Assembly (NCBI RefSeq): GCF_900141935.1
Contig: NZ_FQYX01000018.1
Coordinates: 22,471-86,470 of the forward strand
Source: Arenibacter nanhaiticus
GTDB lineage: Bacteria > Bacteroidota > Bacteroidia > Flavobacteriales > Flavobacteriaceae
Direction: 5' to 3'
Length of the DNA: 64,000 nucleotides
Both the position numbers and the translations under genes were made by a program. Of the stretch, positions 9,362-18,024 are shown one piece after another. Numbering within the stretch: the stretch's first letter is position 1; every line of letters begins with the position of its first letter. The notes under the pieces are model-generated. The model saw only the letters and a program-made list of their open reading frames with translations, was not told the origin of the DNA and searched no databases.

Positions 9362-10384
9362 ATGAGAAAAATTGCCTTAAAAGATATTGCCGAACATTTT
9401 AATGTTTCTGTTTCTACAGTTTCTAAGGCCATTAACGATAGCCACGAGGTGAGTAGGGACCTGAAAACAAAAATCCGTGCGTATGCTACGGAAAACAATT
9501 ATAGGCCCAATAAGATAGCCCTAAGCTTATTGAACAAAAAGACCAAAACAATTGGGGTAGTCGTACCCAATATTTTAAATTATTTCTTCACCCAAGTGTT
9601 TTCGGGCATAGAAAAAATAGCCACAGAGAAAGGGTATAATTTGCTGAGTTGTATTAGTGACGAATCTTATGACAAAGAAGTAAGAACCCTAGAGTTTTTG
9701 GGTGCAGGGACCGTAGATGGATTGATCATTTCGATGGCCGAAGAAACCCAGTTTAAAAACGACCTGAGCCATTTTAAAGACCTGTTGGGAATGCAAATTC
9801 CGTTGGTAATGTTCGATAGGGTTTCAGAAGATATCTGCTGTGATAAGGTGGTGGTCGATGATTTTGAGGCGGGATATAAAACAACCAACTATTTTTTAAA
9901 TACGGCCTGTAAAACCATAGCGGTGGTTTCTGCCATAGATCATTCTAGTGTTGGTCGCCTTAGGGTTGCAGGATATCGGAAAGCTTTGGAAGAGGCACAT
10001 ATTGATTATGACGATAAATTGGTGGTAAGGGTAGGGAAGAATGACGATCTGGACCTTCTAATGGCTTTTCTGCTTAATTATAAACCCGTTGACGGGATTA
10101 TGGCCATGGATGAAATTACGGCCGTTGAGGTAATGAAATTATTGAAATCTAGGGGGTATAGGATTCCAGGGGATATTGCTATGATCGGGTTTACCAATGG
10201 CAAATTATCAAAGTATGTTAGCCCGGCATTAACTTCGGTCAGTCAGCATGGAGCCTATATTGGAGAAACAGCAGCGAAGATCCTGATCGATAGGATAGAA
10301 GCTTCTTCGCCCTCGGAAGCGTATACCACCAAAGTGATAAAAACAAGCCTAATTGTACGCGATTCTACTAAAAAGTTGGAATAA
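9362..10384 (+). CDS. LacI family transcriptional regulator (likely xylose regulator)
   Basis: The 340-residue regulator has an N-terminal helix-turn-helix, IALKDIAEHFNVSVSTVSKA (residues 4-23), and the hinge-helix region around RPNKIALSLLN. These are followed by a periplasmic-binding-protein-like effector domain beginning TKTIGVVVPN at residue 61. It probably senses a sugar and controls xylBA, judged from its position directly after them and the LacI-like operator at 6181. It is separated from xylA by a terminator, so it likely has its own promoter. No membrane segment is present. Confidence 0.9.
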   Translation: MRKIALKDIAEHFNVSVSTVSKAINDSHEVSRDLKTKIRAYATENNYRPNKIALSLLNKKTKTIGVVVPNILNYFFTQVFSGIEKIATEKGYNLLSCISDESYDKEVRTLEFLGAGTVDGLIISMAEETQFKNDLSHFKDLLGMQIPLVMFDRVSEDICCDKVVVDDFEAGYKTTNYFLNTACKTIAVVSAIDHSSVGRLRVAGYRKALEEAHIDYDDKLVVRVGKNDDLDLLMAFLLNYKPVDGIMAMDEITAVEVMKLLKSRGYRIPGDIAMIGFTNGKLSKYVSPALTSVSQHGAYIGETAAKILIDRIEASSPSEAYTTKVIKTSLIVRDSTKKLE

Positions 10385-10391
10385 GAATATG

Positions 10392-10431
10392 AAAAAAGAG
10401 GCCGTTTTAAATAGTAAAACAGCCTCTTTTT
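10392..10431. terminator. Bidirectional terminator between convergent genes
   Basis: The long stem AAAAAGAGGC / GCCTCTTTTT with an inner GTTTTA / TAAAAC stem serves the LacI gene on the plus strand. Read on the other strand, it serves the kinase-like gene ending at 10449. Confidence 0.85.
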
Positions 10432-10448
10432 CAATAAAATTTGTACAG

Positions 10449-11522
10449 TTACTGTATAGGAACTAGTTTGTTCTCAACAACTTCCTGCATATAATCAATT
10501 TGTAACAAGGCTTTTTTAGTGAAATCGAACAGGCTTAAACACCTGTCCAAGTTCTGGTTCTCGTAAGAAACCTTGTAATAGATATTATTGTTAAGGTAAT
10601 CTGTAAGTGCCCTTAGACCGTGGATAAACGGCATAAAAACGGCTCCCCAGGGTAAAAGAGATATTTCATCCTTAGTTAAAAAAGCACCATTTACGGACAA
10701 ACCTTCCACAAAGGCCTCGAACAAGTTTTTCTCAAAAGTTATTTTTGAATGGTCTTGTTCATCCTCATTGGCAGTATTTGCGATAGTCCTAATGGCATCA
10801 CCAAAATCATAGTAAAAATACCCCTTCATCACCGTATCCAAATCAATAAGGCAAAGGGCCTTGTTTTCTTCTTTTGAAAAAAGAATATTATTTAATTTGG
10901 TATCGTTATGACAAACTCTTAAAGGCAATTCGGCACTGTTAAGGGCTTTTAGTTTTTCCAAGGTATTCTTGGCAAAAACAATAGCATCCTTTGAGATGTC
11001 GAGTTTTTTAGGATCGGCATTTCCCAAAGCCTCCTCAAACTGTTGCTGTCTAAGAGACAGGTCGTGAAAACGAGGAATGGTATCTACATAGTTTTCTATA
11101 CTGGCATCGGCCAACAATTGATGAAACTTCCCAACAATACGTCCTGCCTCTTGGGCAATTTTCGTATCTGTGGTCGTGTTGTGGGCCGTTGAGTTGCCTA
11201 TATAGGTCATTAACCTCCAATAGCCTCCTTCTTCCTCATTAAAATAGGTAGCGCCCGATTTGGTTTTTACCAATTCTATAGTGCTATAGCTAGGATCGAC
11301 TAAATAAGAAAAGGCATCTTCTATATTATCCATAATGCCTTTCACATCCTGAAAAACATTTTGGTTTATTCGTTGAAAGATATACAAAGGGGTAGTGCCG
11401 TCCATCACCAAATAGGTGTCGTTGATATACCCTTGGTTAATGGTTTGTAATTGATATTCTTTTGGTTCAATTCTAAAATTGCCCAAAACCCCATTTATAG
11501 TGTCGTTTTTTGTAGCCATCAT
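10449..11522 (-). CDS. Phosphotransferase of the APH/choline kinase fold, NahK-like sugar kinase
   Basis: The 357-residue soluble protein has the aminoglycoside phosphotransferase fold. The catalytic loop CHNDTKLNNILF is near residues 202-213 and the metal-binding segment LIDLDTVMKG near 225-234. An early FQRINQNVF resembles the nucleotide-binding region of N-acetylhexosamine 1-kinases. It lies 3 bases after a sugar nucleotidyltransferase gene on the same strand. Such pairs often convert a free sugar to a 1-phosphate and then to a nucleotide sugar. I infer sugar 1-kinase activity rather than antibiotic resistance; the substrate is not known. Confidence 0.75.
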   Translation of the reverse strand: MMATKNDTINGVLGNFRIEPKEYQLQTINQGYINDTYLVMDGTTPLYIFQRINQNVFQDVKGIMDNIEDAFSYLVDPSYSTIELVKTKSGATYFNEEEGGYWRLMTYIGNSTAHNTTTDTKIAQEAGRIVGKFHQLLADASIENYVDTIPRFHDLSLRQQQFEEALGNADPKKLDISKDAIVFAKNTLEKLKALNSAELPLRVCHNDTKLNNILFSKEENKALCLIDLDTVMKGYFYYDFGDAIRTIANTANEDEQDHSKITFEKNLFEAFVEGLSVNGAFLTKDEISLLPWGAVFMPFIHGLRALTDYLNNNIYYKVSYENQNLDRCLSLFDFTKKALLQIDYMQEVVENKLVPIQ

Positions 11523-11525
11523 TGC

Positions 11526-12425
11526 TTATACCTTCTGAGCAGCTTCCCAAATCGGTGATGGGTAACCATTAGTGTCGGTCATTTTCTGTAATTCGCTTAC
11601 CGCCATATCTTTATCGTTAGCATAAGTAACTCCAAACCACTTACTGTCCGATGGAATAACAGCTGCATCGATCATATCGCGACTGATCATTTCCTTTATG
11701 GCAAAAGGAAGGTAAATCTCGCCCTTGGCAATATTTTTTTCGTCGGCAATAAATTCTTTAAGGTATTCCGTAGTGAAATCGAAAATAGAAGGATGGCATA
11801 CCCAGAAGTTCATACTTACCAATTCTTCGCCTGTAAACTCTACATTGGCATCAGTATCTATAATCGTTCCGTCATTGATTTCTATTTTTGTGTGCTCGTT
11901 GATAGAAGTCAGTTTTCCATTCTCTGCCGTACAAACCCCTCTAGAAACCGATCCGTGTTCGGATAAAGTGTTCTTAAGGGTATAGGCTACCAATCCAAAA
12001 GTCTTATCAGTGGTATTCGATTTCATAAAATCGGCAGCACTTTTAAAGGCTTCCTTACCGTAGTAATCATCGGCATTGATAATGGCAAATGGCCCTTTAA
12101 CCACGTTTCTGGCGGTCCAAACGGCATGGGCAGTTCCCCATGGTTTAGCACGCTCCCCACTAAAGGTAACTCCTTCTGGAAGGTCGGAAACTTCTTGGGC
12201 AACTACATCCAACTGAATGTTTTCTGGTAATCTAGCGGAAAGGTAATCTTGTAAAAAAGTTACATTTTCTTTTTTGGTAACGGCAACAATATGGTTAAAC
12301 CCGTTATTTAGTGCATCATGAAGACTAAATTCCATTAAGAATTCGCCCTTAGGACCAAGTTCATCAAATTGTTTTAGTTTTCCATATCGGCTTCCATTTC
12401 CGGCTGCCATTAAAAGTAATGTCAT
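11526..12425 (-). CDS. Sugar-1-phosphate nucleotidyltransferase-like protein
   Basis: The 299-residue protein has the nucleotidyltransferase signature LLLMAAGNGSRYGKLKQ at the N-terminus. A central INADDYYG near residue 110 is the usual metal and sugar-phosphate region. It would couple a sugar 1-phosphate to a nucleotide with release of pyrophosphate. It is the first gene of a two-gene operon with the kinase-like gene 3 bases downstream. Base and substrate specificity cannot be told from sequence alone. Confidence 0.82.
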   Translation of the reverse strand: MTLLLMAAGNGSRYGKLKQFDELGPKGEFLMEFSLHDALNNGFNHIVAVTKKENVTFLQDYLSARLPENIQLDVVAQEVSDLPEGVTFSGERAKPWGTAHAVWTARNVVKGPFAIINADDYYGKEAFKSAADFMKSNTTDKTFGLVAYTLKNTLSEHGSVSRGVCTAENGKLTSINEHTKIEINDGTIIDTDANVEFTGEELVSMNFWVCHPSIFDFTTEYLKEFIADEKNIAKGEIYLPFAIKEMISRDMIDAAVIPSDSKWFGVTYANDKDMAVSELQKMTDTNGYPSPIWEAAQKV

Positions 12426-12675
12426 AATTGCTAGTTTTTATTTTGCAAAAATATGGTTTTTATGGTAAAGGTCTCCTGAAATCACATGATTTCCAAATTT
12501 TTATCATTATCTAAGATTTGTTTTAGGAATTGTGAATATTTTAAAATAAGCCGATTTTATAGATTCAAATCCTTAGAAAGCACTCAAGATGCCATGGTAA
12601 ATACATGAAATTTAATGGGCTGCAATAGGTAATTTGGCCTTTTACTTTTAATGCTGCAATTATAATCGAGACGGT

Positions 12676-12722
12676 AACCTGACAGTTGTCATGTTTTATC
12701 CCCAACTGCTGCGGTAAATTTG
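12676..12722 (+). promoter_or_regulatory. FNR-like operator and promoter of hemN (site A)
   Basis: AACCTGACAGTTGTCATG (12676-12693) holds the palindrome TGAC-N4-GTCA. A -7 box TAAATTTG lies at 12715-12722, starting 23 bases after the palindrome. This places the operator centre near -41.5, the class II activation position of FNR proteins. The same arrangement recurs at 23.0, 29.1 and 29.9 kb. The hemN start is 20 bases after the -7 box. Confidence 0.8.
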
Positions 12723-12742
12723 TTGGGAACTAAAAATAAGAT

Positions 12743-14104
12743 ATGCGCAACCTAGTACAAAAGTATAATGTTCCCGGACCTCGTTACACCAGTTACCCTA
12801 CCGTTCCCTATTGGAATTTGAATACTTTCTCCGGTCAAGATTGGAAAACGAGCGTACGAGAAAGTTTTAATGAAACCAACGAAAAAGAGGGGATTAGTCT
12901 TTACATCCATTTGCCTTTCTGTGAAAGCCTGTGTACTTTTTGTGGTTGCCATAAACGGATAACGAAGCGGCACGAAGTAGAAAACCCATATATATCCCAT
13001 GTGTTAAAAGAATGGGAACTGTACTGTAATCTATTCCCTAACAAACCAAAAATAAAGGAACTGCATTTAGGAGGCGGTACCCCGACCTTCTTTTCGCCAG
13101 AAAATTTAACGCGATTGATCAAAGGAATTTTTAAGGGTGCCGAAAGGGCAGAGGGCTATGAGTTTAGTTTTGAAGGACATCCTAATAATACGACTAAGGA
13201 GCATTTACAGACCTTATTCGATCTGGGCTTTAGGCGCGTGAGTTATGGGGTGCAAGATTATAATGGGAAAGTGCAAAAGGCCATTCACAGGATTCAGCCT
13301 TTTGAAAATGTGCAAAAAGTGACGCAATGGGCACGAGAAATTGGCTATACTTCGGTAAGCCATGATATTATTTTCGGTTTGCCATTCCAAAATGTAGCAG
13401 ATGTAGCCCACACCATATTAAAAACAAAGGAATTAAAACCAGACCGATTGGCCTTCTATAGCTATGCCCATGTGCCTTGGTTAAAGGGGAATGGTCAAAG
13501 AGGATACCAGGATGCAGATTTGCCAACAGCAGAAGAGAAACGCATCCAATATGAAAAAGGGAAAGAATTACTGGTGGAAGTAGGATATCGGGAAATAGGA
13601 ATGGATCACTTTGCAGTAACAGAAGACAGCCTTTATAAGGCCATGGAAAAAGGTAGCTTACACCGGAACTTTATGGGGTATACGGCTTCAAAAACTCAAT
13701 TGATGTTGGGCTTAGGCGTATCTGCCATTAGCGATAGCTGGTCTGGGTTTGCCCAAAATGTAAAAAGCTTGGAAGAGTATGGCCACCTGATCGATAATAA
13801 TATTATACCTATTTATAGAGGACACATGTTGTCGGAGGAGGATAAAATCATCAGAAAACATATTTTGGATATAATGTGTACCTTCAAAACAAACTGGGGC
13901 AGGGAACCCGAAATTTTAGCTGAATTGCCACTGATAAAGGAAAAACTTAGGGAAATGTCTCTGGATGGTTTGGTGACTCTGTCAGATACAGGGGTGTCGG
14001 TAACGGATAAAGGAAGGCCGTTTGTACGGAATATAGCCATGGCCTTCGATCTTTTATTGCATAGAAAGGAACCCAATACCAGATTGTTTTCCATGACTAT
14101 TTAA
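12743..14104 (+). CDS. hemN: Oxygen-independent coproporphyrinogen III oxidase
   Basis: HemN is a radical SAM enzyme that decarboxylates coproporphyrinogen III to protoporphyrinogen IX without oxygen, so it supports haem synthesis at low oxygen. The 453-residue product has full family length. NVPGPRYTSYPT near residue 9 is typical of true HemN, and the iron-sulfur cysteines lie at 60, 64 and 67 (CESLCTFC) with another at 69. GGGTPTFF follows near residue 112. An FNR-like operator precedes it, and a universal stress protein gene follows after 85 bases. A second, shorter paralogue (hemW) lies at 52374. Confidence 0.96.
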   Translation: MRNLVQKYNVPGPRYTSYPTVPYWNLNTFSGQDWKTSVRESFNETNEKEGISLYIHLPFCESLCTFCGCHKRITKRHEVENPYISHVLKEWELYCNLFPNKPKIKELHLGGGTPTFFSPENLTRLIKGIFKGAERAEGYEFSFEGHPNNTTKEHLQTLFDLGFRRVSYGVQDYNGKVQKAIHRIQPFENVQKVTQWAREIGYTSVSHDIIFGLPFQNVADVAHTILKTKELKPDRLAFYSYAHVPWLKGNGQRGYQDADLPTAEEKRIQYEKGKELLVEVGYREIGMDHFAVTEDSLYKAMEKGSLHRNFMGYTASKTQLMLGLGVSAISDSWSGFAQNVKSLEEYGHLIDNNIIPIYRGHMLSEEDKIIRKHILDIMCTFKTNWGREPEILAELPLIKEKLREMSLDGLVTLSDTGVSVTDKGRPFVRNIAMAFDLLLHRKEPNTRLFSMTI

Positions 14105-14189
14105 TTCTCGGAGCTGAGAAAAACAACATAATAGCAAGGGGCAGCGTTTTATAAGAGATGGATAGTAGTAAACGTAAAAATATAATAAG

Positions 14190-15011
14190 ATGAAAAAAAT
14201 TATTGTACCGGTAGATTTTTCAAAACAATCAGAAATTGCGTTAAAAGCGGCAGCTTCCTTAGCTAGAAAAAAAGGTTCGGAAATCTTTGTGCTGCACATG
14301 TTAGAATTGTCGGCCGCCCTGATGACTTATAATGAACATGCCCAATACGAGCATGCTACTTTTTTAATTAAATTGGCAGAAAAGAAGTTTGCTGCTTTTT
14401 TAAACAAACCATATTTGAAGGGACTAAAAATCACCCCTATCGTCAAGCATCACAAAGTGTATAGTGAGGTCAATGAAGTAGTCGAAAAGCATAATGTCGA
14501 TTTAATAGTAATGGGGTCTCATGGGACCGACGGAATTAAGGAAATATTTGTAGGTTCTAACGCTGAAAAAATGGTTAGAAACTCCGAAATTCCCGTATTG
14601 GTCATTAAGGACGAAATTGAGGACTTTGACGTAAAGCGTGTTGTTTTTGCCTGTGATTTCAAGGAAGAAAATATAGAGGCCTTCCAAAAGGCAATAGAAT
14701 TCACCGATAAACTTTCTGCAAGCCTGTTTTTGGTGTTTATAAATACCCCGGGAGACAATTTTTTAAGCACATCCGATGCCTATACCAGAATATCTAAGTT
14801 TTTACAAAAGGCCTCGTCTGGACTAAAAGTAGAGATTTATAATGATTATAGTGTAGAAAGGGGAATTCATAACTTCAGTAATAGCATCAATGCAGATCTA
14901 ATAGGAATGCCTACCCATGGGAGAAAAGGGTTAACCCACTTCTTTATGGGCAGTATTGGTGAAGATGTTGTGAACCATTCAAAAATACCGGTAATCACTT
15001 TTAAAATATAG
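14190..15011 (+). CDS. Universal stress protein, two UspA domains
   Basis: The 273-residue cytoplasmic protein has two tandem Usp domains. The first begins KKIIVPVDFSKQSE and ends with the ATP-loop GSHGTDGIKEIFVGSNAEKM. The second begins near residue 149 (KRVVFACDF) and ends with GMPTHGRKGLTHFFMGSIGE. Both keep the Gly-rich nucleotide-binding pattern. It lies 85 bases after hemN on the same strand with no terminator between, so it is probably in the hemN transcript and under the FNR-like site. Confidence 0.9.
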   Translation: MKKIIVPVDFSKQSEIALKAAASLARKKGSEIFVLHMLELSAALMTYNEHAQYEHATFLIKLAEKKFAAFLNKPYLKGLKITPIVKHHKVYSEVNEVVEKHNVDLIVMGSHGTDGIKEIFVGSNAEKMVRNSEIPVLVIKDEIEDFDVKRVVFACDFKEENIEAFQKAIEFTDKLSASLFLVFINTPGDNFLSTSDAYTRISKFLQKASSGLKVEIYNDYSVERGIHNFSNSINADLIGMPTHGRKGLTHFFMGSIGEDVVNHSKIPVITFKI

Positions 15012-15054
15012 CAAAATAACCGCTAATGAAAGCAGGGTTTAATCCTGATAAGAT

Positions 15055-15098
15055 AAAAAGCCTCCTTAGGAAAACAACTTCCTGACGAGGCTTTTTTT
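15055..15098 (+). terminator. Terminator after hemN-uspA
   Basis: The stem AAAAAGCCTC / GAGGCTTTTT carries an inner AGGAA / TTCCT pairing and ends in seven Ts. It also lies downstream of the convergent haloperoxidase-like gene. Confidence 0.85.
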
Positions 15099-15145
15099 GT
15101 GATGTATAAAACCAAAAAATAATTGGCTTTTATTTTTTGAACAAA

Positions 15146-16621
15146 TTAAAGAGGGTTTTTGGGGTCGGTTTTTCCAATATGGTTTAGGTAAAACTTCCAG
15201 GCTTGATGGGCTACATCCCTTCCGAGTTGCAGGCCGGCCACATTGTCTGCCTGAATATGGTAACCTCCCATCACTCTCGATATACCCGCCAAATTAGCGG
15301 TTTCGGTAAAACTAGGGAATTTAATGGTTACGGTATCTCCGACATTTTCGGGTTCGGTAAGTGCCCCAGGAACTAGCTGTACTTCTTCTCCGAAGAAATC
15401 GTCCCCCGTAAATAATCGTAAGGCTTCTGCACACCCGCCGCTAATAGTACTATGACCGGAGACATAACTGGGAAAGGGAGGACAAAGAAATTCTTCGGGC
15501 GAATAGGGCTGCCATTCGCTTCCCTTAAGTTCTCCCCACCCTTGCTCGCGGCCTTTCCAGCCATTAATGACCATATCGGGGTAATACGCATGTACCAAGG
15601 CATATGGCCTGGCCGAATCATAATACATTTTAGCGTCCCAAGAAGCAATAAAGGCATCCATGGCCGTTATTTGTGTCAGGAAATACATTTTTACGTCCAT
15701 GTCCAAAGTGTTGGCGTCCCTTCTAGAAACGTCTTGGGCAAACTTAAGCCAATGTCCCGCTTGTTGAACAGATTGGGGACCGTCTCTCATAAACTCTACC
15801 AGGGCTTTTTCTTCTGGACTTAGGTTTGTCTGAAGGCTGATGACTTCTTTCACCTCTTTTTCCATTTGTTCAGAACCCACTAGTGGTGGTGGGCCAGGTC
15901 TAAACTGATCCGCTGATTGAAGGGCAATTGGTTGTACCTTGTTCCAAAAGGGAGTTAAACAACTAGGGGCAAATTTACCGCCCTTGCCATCGGAGAAATA
16001 TTTTGGCTGCCAGCGATCTATATCCACATTAACATCTGGGCTGTTTATAGGTTGGTAGTTCGAATAATCGTAATAAGGGGTGCCATCAGACCCTGGCTCT
16101 TCTCCATGTTGGTTGGATCCATCAAATTTTCGAGCCTCTATTACTGCTTTCGCGGCAAGGTTGCCAATACCTTCGGGTGTTTTGGGGTCTAAGGAAGTAT
16201 TATCGGGGTCCAGCCCTAATTCTACCATAAAGCTTCGGAATAAATCCTGGTCCGAATAGTAGTATTCGCTCAAAGTTCGGAAAGCGGCATAACTGATTGC
16301 TATTTCCTTTTGTTTTAAAGTCCGCTCAGATTCAGCCTGCCTTTTTACGTCCTTTAAGTATACGGGAACCGCAGTATCGTCATAGACAGACCAAGCGTCG
16401 AAAATAGAAATAAAAATAAGTCCCAAATAACGCGAAGTTACTGTAGGTCTTGGCTTAAATCTTTCCGTATCATTGGCGGTGGCCGTTAGAGCTATTTCTC
16501 CCCATTTATAGGCAAGGTTTTCGGCCCCTACAGGTTCAAGGGAACTTTCCGTTTTTGGGTAGTTTTTGCAGCTCAACATAATAAATAGTGCACTGCAGAG
16601 TACTAATAATTTATTTGTCAT
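15146..16621 (-). CDS. Vanadium-dependent haloperoxidase-like lipoprotein (PAP2 fold)
   Basis: The 491-residue protein begins with a lipoprotein signal (LCSALFIMLSC, lipobox Cys near residue 18), so it is likely anchored outside the inner membrane. Three vanadate/phosphate-binding blocks of the haloperoxidase and PAP2 superfamily are seen. They are KMYYDSARP near 329, PSYVSGHS near 385 and SRVMGGYHIQAD near 445-456, with the expected Lys, Arg, His, Arg and His residues. Such proteins oxidise halides with hydrogen peroxide or act as acid phosphatases. Marine flavobacteria carry many. Which reaction it runs cannot be decided here. It starts 84 bases after the cbb3-linked safE gene. Confidence 0.85.
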   Translation of the reverse strand: MTNKLLVLCSALFIMLSCKNYPKTESSLEPVGAENLAYKWGEIALTATANDTERFKPRPTVTSRYLGLIFISIFDAWSVYDDTAVPVYLKDVKRQAESERTLKQKEIAISYAAFRTLSEYYYSDQDLFRSFMVELGLDPDNTSLDPKTPEGIGNLAAKAVIEARKFDGSNQHGEEPGSDGTPYYDYSNYQPINSPDVNVDIDRWQPKYFSDGKGGKFAPSCLTPFWNKVQPIALQSADQFRPGPPPLVGSEQMEKEVKEVISLQTNLSPEEKALVEFMRDGPQSVQQAGHWLKFAQDVSRRDANTLDMDVKMYFLTQITAMDAFIASWDAKMYYDSARPYALVHAYYPDMVINGWKGREQGWGELKGSEWQPYSPEEFLCPPFPSYVSGHSTISGGCAEALRLFTGDDFFGEEVQLVPGALTEPENVGDTVTIKFPSFTETANLAGISRVMGGYHIQADNVAGLQLGRDVAHQAWKFYLNHIGKTDPKNPL

Positions 16622-16704
16622 TGGTTATATAAAGAATAAATGTTAACAAAATGTAAATATATGGGATTGTGCAAAACTGGAAAAGAAGGTTTTTGTGAAA
16701 TATT

Positions 16705-17409
16705 TTAAGTGTGGCATTCCAGAGTACTGGAAATTATTTGTCGCACTGGTTCGGGAGAAATATAGGGGATCCCCAACCCTAGGCCTCTTAGAATAAAAAG
16801 GATGCCGACAAGGACGACAAATACAGGAATTAATCGCTGTATATTTCTTTTGGCACTCCCCTTTAGTAGGTTGCTAAAATAGATGGCTGCCGTCATTAAG
16901 GGAATGGTTCCCACGCCAAAAAGGAACATAAAAAGCGTCCCCAGCCATGGGTTTCCCATCCCAATAGCACCGAATATAGCCATGTATACCATGCCACAAG
17001 GAAGAAAGCCATTTAAGAAACCTATGGTAAAAAAGGTGTCTAGGGTTTTCTTTTTTAGCGCTTGGCCTAGGTTGGTTTTTAAGTTGGCCAAAAGCCCGTA
17101 GATCGGTTTGGAAAAATTATACTTATTGAAGGTCTTGTAGGGGAGTAGTACCACAATTATCATTAACACACCTATGATAATCGATAGCTTTTGTTGTTGC
17201 CCAAAAATATAGACACCTTTTCCCAATAGCCCAAAGACCAATCCTAAAAAGCTATAGGCAGTTAGTCTTCCAAAGTGGTATAAAAATACTTGAAGGAATT
17301 TTTTAAAGGGGTCTTGGCGATCTACCGGAAGCATAAAAGCAATGGGGCCACACATTCCGACACAGTGGAAACTCCCCATTAAGCCCAGTATGAAAGCAGG
17401 TAATAACAT
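16705..17409 (-). CDS. SafE/TauE-type membrane protein of the cbb3 cluster
   Basis: The 234-residue integral membrane protein has about six predicted helices and the motif GLMGSFHCVGMCGPIAFML at its N-terminus. This is typical of the UreH/SafE-like group often found next to cbb3 assembly genes. The Cys and His residues in that first segment suggest metal, probably copper, handling. It is the last gene of the minus-strand cbb3 cluster, 52 bases after ccoH. The role in oxidase maturation is inferred from this position. Confidence 0.85.
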   Translation of the reverse strand: MLLPAFILGLMGSFHCVGMCGPIAFMLPVDRQDPFKKFLQVFLYHFGRLTAYSFLGLVFGLLGKGVYIFGQQQKLSIIIGVLMIIVVLLPYKTFNKYNFSKPIYGLLANLKTNLGQALKKKTLDTFFTIGFLNGFLPCGMVYMAIFGAIGMGNPWLGTLFMFLFGVGTIPLMTAAIYFSNLLKGSAKRNIQRLIPVFVVLVGILFILRGLGLGIPYISPEPVRQIISSTLECHT

Positions 17410-17461
17410 AGTTGTAATTAAAAGAGACGGGAAAAACCCAAAATAAATAGCGTTTTAAACA

Positions 17462-17908
17462 TCAGTAGGTTATTTTTTCCTTGTGCATAAATACTTCTCC
17501 TTTATGCTCCCAAGCAATTTTAATATCCCACCGTCCCTCTACCATTCGCTTGTTGGGGATGAGTACTTTTGCCTCGGATAAACGTAAAGGGAAATTATAA
17601 TCTAAATGCTTGTTAGAAGGCCGGTACAGAAAAACCTTTCCCGTGACCTCCGAAGGGTTTATAGTGTTGGGGAATTGTAACAAAAGACCTTCGGTCGTTT
17701 TTACAATTCTTATGGTTTGTTTATGCTTATTGGCATTGTTTTCGGCATCGATCTCTTTTTGGAACCCAAGTTCGGTCTTGTAATATTCCTCGGTGACCAA
17801 ATCGTGGTTGGTCCTATCGTCCATGCTCATGCGTACTACAAAAAATAAGATGAAACTTATAAATGCTATAAATGCCAGTACTATGGATGTTCCCCAATTA
17901 ATTTTCAT
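17462..17908 (-). CDS. ccoH: cbb3 oxidase assembly protein CcoH (FixH family)
   Basis: The 148-residue protein has one N-terminal membrane helix (SIVLAFIAFISFILFFVV, residues 8-25) followed by the FixH pattern DLVTEEYYKTELGFQKEID and a beta-rich periplasmic domain. CcoH is needed for stable cbb3 oxidase assembly. It lies between ccoG and safE on the same strand. Confidence 0.9.
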   Translation of the reverse strand: MKINWGTSIVLAFIAFISFILFFVVRMSMDDRTNHDLVTEEYYKTELGFQKEIDAENNANKHKQTIRIVKTTEGLLLQFPNTINPSEVTGKVFLYRPSNKHLDYNFPLRLSEAKVLIPNKRMVEGRWDIKIAWEHKGEVFMHKEKITY

Positions 17909-18024
17909 CGTCTTTGTTTTATTGGGAGGTTTTAAATACTCCCTGTGTTTGTTTTATGTTGCTATATTATTTGTCACCTCTTTATGCGATCCTTTAAATA
18001 GGGGGGCTAAGATGTGTCAAAACA

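Noticed and set aside
10449..11522. Aminoglycoside resistance gene
   Set aside because: The fold matches, but pairing with a sugar nucleotidyltransferase and the N-terminal pattern fit a sugar kinase better.
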